A stretch of DNA of 64,000 bases from Streptomyces sp. cf386. Its GTDB lineage: Bacteria > Actinomycetota > Actinomycetes > Streptomycetales > Streptomycetaceae. Positions within the stretch are counted from its first letter, which is position 1. Each line of letters opens with the position of its first letter. A model generated the notes under the pieces. That model saw only the letters and a list, made by a program, of their open reading frames with translations, had not been told where the DNA came from and made no database searches. Shown here one piece after another: positions 58,661 through 64,000 of this stretch. The position numbers and the translations under genes are program-made. The stretch covers positions 23,021 to 87,020 of the forward strand of contig NZ_FNHV01000032.1 of NCBI RefSeq assembly GCF_900103585.1. Direction: 5' to 3'.

Positions 58661-59362
58661 ATGCCGTACGAACCGCCTACTCACACCGTCGAGCGCTCCC
58701 TTCGCGCCACAACCGGAGCGAAGATCATTGCCGGTGTCGACGAGGTGGGGAGGGGTGCGTGGGCCGGTCCCGTCACCGTCTGTGCGGCGATCACCGGACT
58801 GCGTCGGCCCCCCGAAGGCCTCACCGACTCCAAGCTGCTCACCATCAAGCGACGTACCGAGCTTGCCGAGCAGCTGCGGACGTGGGTGACCTCGTTCGCC
58901 CTGGGGCACGCCTCTCCGGAGGAGATCGACGAGGTGGGGATGACGGCTGCGTTGCGGCTTGCCGCGGTGCGCGCTCTTGAAGCCCTGCCGGTCCGTCCCG
59001 ACGCGGTGATCCTCGATGGGAAGCACGACTATCTCGGGGCCCCCTGGAGGGTCCGTACGGTGATCAAGGGTGACCGATCCTGCGTGGCGGTCGCGGCGGC
59101 CTCGGTGATCGCCAAGGTCCAGCGCGACAAAATGATGGCCGAACTGGGTATCGACCATGCAGACTTCGGTTTTGCGGCCAATGCCGGGTATCCGTCGCCC
59201 GTGCACAAGGCCGCACTGGCGGAGCGGGGACCCACCCCGCACCATCGGTTGTCGTGGGCGTATCTTGATGCGCTGCCCCAGTGGCGGCACCTCAAGAAGG
59301 TCCGCACCTGGGCGGAAGGAAGCGTTCCGGAGATCGAGGGTCAGCTCGGCTTCGACTTCTGA
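58661..59362 (+). CDS. rnhB: Ribonuclease HII
   Basis: A 233-residue endonuclease that nicks DNA at single ribonucleotides and degrades RNA in hybrids. The acidic active site is seen in IIAGVDEVGRGAWAGPV (Asp, Glu), AVILDGKHDYL (Asp) and the region AAASVIAKVQRDKMM; NAGYPSPVHKAAL is also typical. ATG at 58661. It fits with other replication-repair genes in this window, including nrdJ, whose balance affects ribonucleotide incorporation. Confidence 0.95.
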   Translation: MPYEPPTHTVERSLRATTGAKIIAGVDEVGRGAWAGPVTVCAAITGLRRPPEGLTDSKLLTIKRRTELAEQLRTWVTSFALGHASPEEIDEVGMTAALRLAAVRALEALPVRPDAVILDGKHDYLGAPWRVRTVIKGDRSCVAVAAASVIAKVQRDKMMAELGIDHADFGFAANAGYPSPVHKAALAERGPTPHHRLSWAYLDALPQWRHLKKVRTWAEGSVPEIEGQLGFDF

Positions 59363-59430
59363 CGATTCCGCTCGCACTCATGTGCCACCCGCTCGCGCGG
59401 GTCGTACCAGCGTTTGATAAAAATCAGCTC

Positions 59431-60069
59431 ATGCCTCTCATTCCCGAGGAGCCTCAGATTCACGAGAGTGCCCAGGGTCCCCGCGCCACTCCGGCCAGCG
59501 GCCGTACCGCGCCGACCCCCCGCCCCGTACCCGGCCCCCGCCCCGCGGCTCCGTCGCGCCCCGGCCGACCCGGGCCCCCGCGGCCCGCGCCGCCGGTGCA
59601 ACGCGCACCGCGTGACGTGGCCGTTGCCAAGCCCGGACCCTCGGGTCCGGCTGCCCCTGCCGCCTCGGCCCAGGCCGTGGCGCCCCCGCAGATCCAGCTG
59701 ATCCCGGCATCGCCCGAGGGTGCGCTCGACGCTGCCGAGGAGGCCGTCGACCTGCTCCTGGACTCGGGTCGTGCCCCCGGCGACGTGCTGGTGGTCACCA
59801 CGGGCGAACAGCACCCGTGGGCCGCCCACGAGCTGTCCTTCGGTGAAGCCTCCTACTGGGCGCAGCACGACGCGGGTGACGACGTGTTCTACGCCGACGC
59901 CTCCGTCGTCGACCGTGCTGCGTCGCGTCCTGTGGTCGTGGTCGCCGTCAACGGCGGTGCTGACACCGCCGCCACCGCCCTGCCGCTGGCCCTCGGCCAG
60001 GCGAGTGCCCTGCTGATCGTCTGCGGCGACCCGCAGCAGATCAACTCGGTGCTGGGCGCGGGCGTCTGA
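59431..60069 (+). CDS. Streptomyces conserved protein with Pro/Ala-rich N-terminus
   Basis: A 212-residue protein. Residues 1-95 are Pro/Arg/Ala-rich and likely disordered; the rest is a compact acidic domain (PPQIQLIPASPEGALDAAEE; DVLVVTTGEQHPWAAHELSF) ending ALLIVCGDPQQINSVLG. The last part resembles the C-terminal strand of UvrD-like or nucleotide-binding helicase domains, but no Walker A is present. ATG 59431. Function unknown; it lies between rnhB and recQ in the same direction. Confidence 0.75.
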   Translation: MPLIPEEPQIHESAQGPRATPASGRTAPTPRPVPGPRPAAPSRPGRPGPPRPAPPVQRAPRDVAVAKPGPSGPAAPAASAQAVAPPQIQLIPASPEGALDAAEEAVDLLLDSGRAPGDVLVVTTGEQHPWAAHELSFGEASYWAQHDAGDDVFYADASVVDRAASRPVVVVAVNGGADTAATALPLALGQASALLIVCGDPQQINSVLGAGV

Positions 60070-60408
60070 ACCGGTTCCGGCTCGTCCGGAGGAGACTCCG
60101 CAGCCACCGGGGGACAGGACGCCGCTGCGGCGGCGTCTGCACGGCCGCCTTCGGCGTGCCCGGACGGGCGGGCGAGGCGACCTGAGGTTGCCGGCTCGCC
60201 CTGTGCGTGCGCCGTCGGTGCGGGATGCGACTCCATGGCGTACCCATGGGCCGTCGTCGACATGGCGTGCGTACGTGTCGCCGTGAGGGCGTCCGGTCGC
60301 GTGTCGGCCTTGCTTGTCGTGCCAGGGGCTGTCGCGTGGGGCCGTCGTATCCCATGCGCAGTGCGGTGCAGCTGTTCGGGTCGTGGCCGGGAACTTCTGA
60401 CGGTGTCC
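60070..60408. other. Intergenic region between convergent hypotheticals
   Basis: A hairpin (60118-60137) likely ends transcription of the gene at 59431. The remaining 270 bases show no gene, promoter or repeat that I can support. Confidence 0.4.
60118..60137 (+). terminator. Terminator after the Pro-rich protein gene
   Basis: GACGCCGC (60118-60125) pairs with GCGGCGTC (60130-60137) around a four-base loop, 48 bases past the stop. Confidence 0.55.
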
Positions 60409-61011
60409 TCAGCGGGCCGCCGCGCGGCGCAGGACCTCGGAGGCCGCGCCGCCGGTGCGGGGGAGCGGGAGCGGCGCCTCGGACGTGGCGAAGGGCTCCG
60501 GCGTTGAGTCGGTGTTGGGGCGGCGTCCGCCGCGCCCCTCGCCGAGGACCTGCCAGCCGTCGCGGGTCAGGGTGATGTACGCGCCGCAGCGCAGGCCGTG
60601 CAGGGTGCAGGCGTCACGCAGGCCCCACATCCAGGCGCCGTCCTCCTCCGTCCAACGGGCGTCCCCCTCACGGCAGTAGAGCAGCACCGCGGTCCGCACC
60701 GGGGTGCGGCGGCGCAGGTCGTGCGGGATGACGCGGCGCAACTGGGAGAGCAGGGCGTTGCGGAACATCCAGCCGTCGGGCGGGTCTTGGCGGCGGGTGA
60801 ACGAGGCGCTCGCCTGCAGCCGTTCCTCCGCGTCGAGCACGGCCACGATCGCGGTGGCCGGGCCGGGGCGGTGCCGTGAGTGCAGGCCGCTGACGACCTC
60901 CCGGGGGTTGCGCAGCAGCGGGATTCCCGCGGCAGACCACTCCGCGGGTTCGAGCATGCGGGCCAGGGGGTTGGCGGATGACGCGGAAGACGGAGCGAAT
61001 CCGAAGGTCAC
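60409..61011 (-). CDS. Conserved hypothetical protein
   Basis: A 200-residue soluble protein starting MTFGFAPSSASSANPLARML; the middle part is ATAIVAVLDAEERLQASASF and RTAVLLYCREGDARWTEEDG, suggesting an alternating alpha/beta fold. It resembles a Streptomyces-conserved gene next to recQ, but I cannot assign a family. ATG at 61011. It is divergent from recQ. Confidence 0.7.
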   Translation of the reverse strand: MTFGFAPSSASSANPLARMLEPAEWSAAGIPLLRNPREVVSGLHSRHRPGPATAIVAVLDAEERLQASASFTRRQDPPDGWMFRNALLSQLRRVIPHDLRRRTPVRTAVLLYCREGDARWTEEDGAWMWGLRDACTLHGLRCGAYITLTRDGWQVLGEGRGGRRPNTDSTPEPFATSEAPLPLPRTGGAASEVLRRAAAR

Positions 61012-61330
61012 GGTCCTCCCTTCGGCTACGCGCCCACACTGCGGGCGGGGTCGGAATCGGGGGAACGCGCACCGCAGCAGAGCCCTACCGGATCACGGGC
61101 CGGCCGTGCGGGGAGCGGACCTCAATTCTTCCTGCCGAACCGGGATGCGGCAACGAGCAATTGGGGCCACCGTCCGATATCCAATGGTGTGCGGGTTATA
61201 TCCCTACCCAGCGGGTCACACTGCGACGCATGGGGAGACCGGACACCACCAGGTCGTACGGCTTCGCCGCGGGAGGGAGCCGAGGCCCCAGCGGTGGCCG
61301 ATTGTCAGTGCCGTCGGGTTGCATGGGGAC
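61012..61330. promoter_or_regulatory. Divergent region upstream of recQ
   Basis: This 319-base gap separates divergent genes. No LexA-type box or clear hexamer pair is visible; an AT-richer patch near 61180-61203 (CCAATGGTGTGCGGGTTATA) may be part of a promoter. Confidence 0.35.
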
Positions 61331-63490
61331 ATGAACGTTGTGGAGCTGCGCGCCGAAGCCGATGCCATCCTCGCCGAGCTCGTCGGTGCCCCCGGTGGGG
61401 CGGCGCGGCTGCGGGAGGATCAGTGGCAGGCAGTGGCGGCGCTGGTGGAGGAGCGTCGGCGTGCCCTGGTGGTGCAGCGCACCGGCTGGGGAAAGTCGGC
61501 GGTGTACTTCGTGGCCACCGCCCTGCTGCGCCGACGTGGCTCCGGGCCCACGGTGATCGTCTCGCCGTTGCTGGCTCTCATGCGCAACCAGGTCGAGGCG
61601 GCGGCGCGGGCGGGCATCCGGGCGCACACGATCAACTCGGCCAATCCGGAGGAGTGGGAGGCCATCCACGAGGAGGTCGAGCGCGGCGAGACCGATGTTC
61701 TCCTGGTGAGTCCGGAACGCCTCAATGCCGTGGATTTCCGGGAGCAGGTGCTGCCCAAGCTCGCGGCCACGACCGGACTGCTGGTGGTCGACGAGGCGCA
61801 CTGCATCTCCGACTGGGGCCACGACTTCCGTCCGGACTACCGGCGTCTGCGCTCGATGCTGGCCGAGCTGCCCGCAGGTGTGCCGGTCCTGGCCACCACG
61901 GCGACCGCCAACGCGCGGGTCACCGCGGATGTGGCCGAGCAGCTGGGCACCGGTGGCGGCGAGGCCCTGGTGCTGCGCGGTCCGCTGGACCGGGAGAGCC
62001 TGCGGCTCGGCGTGGTCCGGCTGCCGGACGCCGCGCATCGTCTGGCCTGGCTCGCCGAGCACCTGGACGATCTGCAGGGCTCGGGCATCGTCTACGCCCT
62101 CACGGTCGCCGCGGCCGAGGAGGCCACCGCCTTCCTGCGGCAGCGTGGCTTCCGGGTGGCCTCCTACACGGGGCGCACCGAGAACGCCGACCGGCTCCAG
62201 GCTGAGGCCGACCTGCAGGCGAACCGCGTCAAGGCGCTGATCGCGACCTCGGCGCTGGGCATGGGCTTCGACAAACCGGACCTGGGCTTCGTGGTCCACC
62301 TGGGCTCGCCGTCCTCGCCGATCGCCTACTACCAGCAGGTGGGACGTGCGGGTCGCGGCGTTGAGCACGCCGATGTGCTGCTGCTGCCGGGCAAGGAGGA
62401 CGAGGCCATCTGGCGCTACTTCGCCGATACGGCCTTCCCGCCCGAGGCGCGGGTCCGCGAGACCCTGTCGGCCCTCGCCGGTGCGGGACGGCCGCTGTCC
62501 GTGCCGGCTCTGGAGGCCGTCGTCGATCTCCGGCGCACCCGGCTGGAGACCATGCTCAAGGTGCTCGACGTGGACGGAGCCGTCAAACGCGTGAAGGGCG
62601 GCTGGATCTCCACGGGGGAGCAGTGGAACTACGACGCCGAGCGGTATGCGTGGGTCGCTCGGCAGCGGGCGGCCGAGCAGCAGGCCATGCGTGACTACGT
62701 GAGTACGTCCCAGTGCCGGATGGAGTTCCTGCGGCGGCAGCTGGACGACGAGGGTGCCGTCCCGTGCGGCCGGTGCGACACCTGCGCGGGCGCCTGGGTC
62801 GACGCCGACGTCTCGGCGGAGACGTTGACGGGGGCGGTGAAGGAGCTGGACCGCCCCGGCGTGGAGATCGAGCCGCGCCGCATGTGGCCGACGGGGATGC
62901 CGGCGCTGGGCATCGAACTCAAGGGGCGCATCCCGGCCAAGGACCAGTGCTCCACCGGTCGGGCCCTGGGGCGGCTCTCGGACATCGGCTGGGGCAACCG
63001 GCTGCGCCCGCTCCTGGCGGAGAGCGCACCCGACGGCCCGGTTCCCGACGATGTCCTCCGGGCCGCGGTGGCGGTCCTCGCCGACTGGGCGCGTTCCCCG
63101 GGCGGCTGGGCGACCGAGGTCCCGGACGCCGCTGCCCGGCCGGTGGGTGTCGTCGCTGTACCGTCCATGACCCGCCCGCAGTTGGTCGGATCCCTCGCGC
63201 AGGGAATCGCGACCATCGGCCGCCTCCCCTTCCTGGGCACACTGACGTACGGCGGGCAGGGCGGCGCGCACACGGCGCGCCGCAGCAACTCCGCCCAACG
63301 CCTCAAGACGCTGTCCGACGCCTTCCATGTCTCCGAGGAGCTGGCCGGCGCCCTGGCCCGCTCTCCCGGCCCCGTCCTGCTCGTGGACGACTACACCGAG
63401 TCCGGCTGGACCCTCGCGGTCGCTGCCCGGCTGTTGCGCCGGGCCGGCAGCGAACAGGTTCTTCCGTTGGTCCTCGCTGCGTCGGGCTGA
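61331..63490 (+). CDS. recQ: RecQ-family helicase with C-terminal phosphoribosyltransferase-like domain
   Basis: A 719-residue 3'-5' DNA helicase. Walker A is TGWGKS (residues 51-56, Trp in place of the usual Gly); motif II is LLVVDEAHCISDWGHDFRPD; motif VI is AYYQQVGRAGRG. The zinc site is CRMEFLRRQLDDEGAVPC with GRCDTC. After about residue 560 it is unlike E. coli RecQ and ends in PVLLVDDYTESGWTLAVAAR, a PRPP-loop-like motif of type I phosphoribosyltransferases. ATG 61331; the open frame upstream to 60704 is antisense to the neighbouring gene. The role of the fused domain is unknown. Confidence 0.92.
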   Translation: MNVVELRAEADAILAELVGAPGGAARLREDQWQAVAALVEERRRALVVQRTGWGKSAVYFVATALLRRRGSGPTVIVSPLLALMRNQVEAAARAGIRAHTINSANPEEWEAIHEEVERGETDVLLVSPERLNAVDFREQVLPKLAATTGLLVVDEAHCISDWGHDFRPDYRRLRSMLAELPAGVPVLATTATANARVTADVAEQLGTGGGEALVLRGPLDRESLRLGVVRLPDAAHRLAWLAEHLDDLQGSGIVYALTVAAAEEATAFLRQRGFRVASYTGRTENADRLQAEADLQANRVKALIATSALGMGFDKPDLGFVVHLGSPSSPIAYYQQVGRAGRGVEHADVLLLPGKEDEAIWRYFADTAFPPEARVRETLSALAGAGRPLSVPALEAVVDLRRTRLETMLKVLDVDGAVKRVKGGWISTGEQWNYDAERYAWVARQRAAEQQAMRDYVSTSQCRMEFLRRQLDDEGAVPCGRCDTCAGAWVDADVSAETLTGAVKELDRPGVEIEPRRMWPTGMPALGIELKGRIPAKDQCSTGRALGRLSDIGWGNRLRPLLAESAPDGPVPDDVLRAAVAVLADWARSPGGWATEVPDAAARPVGVVAVPSMTRPQLVGSLAQGIATIGRLPFLGTLTYGGQGGAHTARRSNSAQRLKTLSDAFHVSEELAGALARSPGPVLLVDDYTESGWTLAVAARLLRRAGSEQVLPLVLAASG

Positions 63491-63546
63491 GTCTCGCGGC
63501 CTCGGTGCGCCGGACCGGCTCGCTGCCGCTGCGGTGGGTGGGCGCG

Positions 63547-63584
63547 CGTCCAGCTGCGCCCGGGCGTGCCCAGCTGCCTGGACG
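63547..63584. terminator. Possible terminator between recQ and ahcY
   Basis: CGTCCAG (63547-63553) pairs with CTGGACG (63578-63584) with further GC-rich pairing inside. It lies between convergent genes and ends four bases before the ahcY stop. Confidence 0.4.
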
Positions 63585-63587
63585 TCG

Positions 63588-64000
63588 TCAGTAGCGGTAG
63601 TGGTCGGGCTTGTACGGGCCCTCGACCTCGACGCCGATGTAGGCGGCCTGCTCGGGGCGGAGCTGGGTCAGCTTCACGCCGAGCGCGTCCAGGTGGAGAC
63701 GGGCGACCTTCTCGTCCAGGTGCTTGGGCAGCGTGTACACACCGATCGGGTACTCGGACTGCTTGGTGAACAGCTCGATCTGGGCCAGCGTCTGGTCCGC
63801 GAACGAGTTCGACATCACGAACGACGGGTGACCGGTGGCGTTGCCCAGGTTCAGCAGGCGGCCCTCGGACAGCACGATGATCACCTTGCCGTCGGGGAAC
63901 TTCCAGGTGTGGACCTGCGGCTTGACCTCGTCCTTGACGATGCCGTCGATCTTCGCGAGACCGGCCATGTCGATCTCGTTGTCGAAGTGGCCGATGTTCC
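63588..64000 (-). CDS. ahcY: Adenosylhomocysteinase (5' part outside window)
   Basis: The C-terminal about 137 residues of S-adenosylhomocysteine hydrolase, which splits SAH to adenosine and homocysteine with bound NAD. Diagnostic parts are NIGHFDNEIDMAGL, KVIIVLSEGRLLNLGNATGH and PSFVMSNSFADQTLAQIELF; the C-terminus ends GPYKPDHYRY with the conserved Lys and Tyr that reach into the partner subunit. The gene continues beyond the right edge on the minus strand; no internal start should be used. Confidence 0.96.
   Translation of the reverse strand, partial: NIGHFDNEIDMAGLAKIDGIVKDEVKPQVHTWKFPDGKVIIVLSEGRLLNLGNATGHPSFVMSNSFADQTLAQIELFTKQSEYPIGVYTLPKHLDEKVARLHLDALGVKLTQLRPEQAAYIGVEVEGPYKPDHYRY

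Noticed and set aside
1..64000. CRISPR arrays, tRNA or rRNA genes, prophage or conjugative element
   Set aside because: No regularly spaced repeats, no cloverleaf-like sequence, no integrase, phage structural or transfer genes were found; the only mobile element is the tnpB unit.

Overview
The window is a high-GC actinobacterial chromosome segment, almost certainly Streptomyces. Codon third positions are strongly G/C, GTG and TTG starts are common, and the gene order recA-recX, gluABCD, miaB, miaA, dapF, rshA, hflX, lexA-nrdR-nrdJ, rnhB, recQ is the conserved core order I know from Streptomyces. I see no rRNA, tRNA, CRISPR array or prophage.

Layout. 1-7.2 kb: 5' part of an Lhr helicase gene (minus), a frameshifted AraC-type regulator followed by azlC-azlD, an alpha-toroid-like hypothetical, a DUF3046 protein and an AI-2E family transporter. 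7.2-9.6 kb: recA-recX behind an SOS box. 9.9-11.2 kb: a sulfur pair (cysteine dioxygenase, rhodanese) preceded by a 28-residue cysteine-bearing leader peptide. 11.2-12.8 kb: a solitary tnpB (IS200/IS605 type) flanked by two copies of the leader-peptide promoter sequence. 12.8-18.1 kb: FAD monooxygenase and the gluABCD glutamate uptake operon. 18.3-22.5 kb: two-component system, TAXI binding protein, MazG-like protein, DUF2218/MarR divergent pair. 23-29 kb: miaB, small conserved genes, miaA, dapF. 29.4-39.7 kb: rshA, two M1 metallopeptidases bracketing hflX and two tandem secreted trypsin-like lipoproteins. 39.9-45 kb: an aminotransferase / IucA-IucC synthetase / GNAT acyltransferase set that looks like a small NRPS-independent siderophore locus. 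45.4-52.7 kb: DinG-type helicase, lexA, nrdR, nrdJ. 52.8-58.6 kb: TerD protein, YdbC-like protein, histidine phosphatase, ADP-ribosylglycohydrolase, divergent MFS pump/TetR pair. 58.6-64 kb: rnhB, two Streptomyces-type hypotheticals, a RecQ helicase with a phosphoribosyltransferase-like tail, and the 3' part of ahcY.

Many genes serve genome maintenance (lhr, recA, recX, dinG-like, lexA, nrdR, nrdJ, rnhB, recQ); recA and lexA both carry LexA-type boxes. The accessory pieces most worth attention are the solo tnpB with its TTA codon and flanking repeats, the leaderless Cys leader peptide, the siderophore-like triad with low-complexity insertions, the duplicated proteases sharing an unassigned N-terminal region, and the duplicated palindromic operators in two divergent regulator/target pairs.
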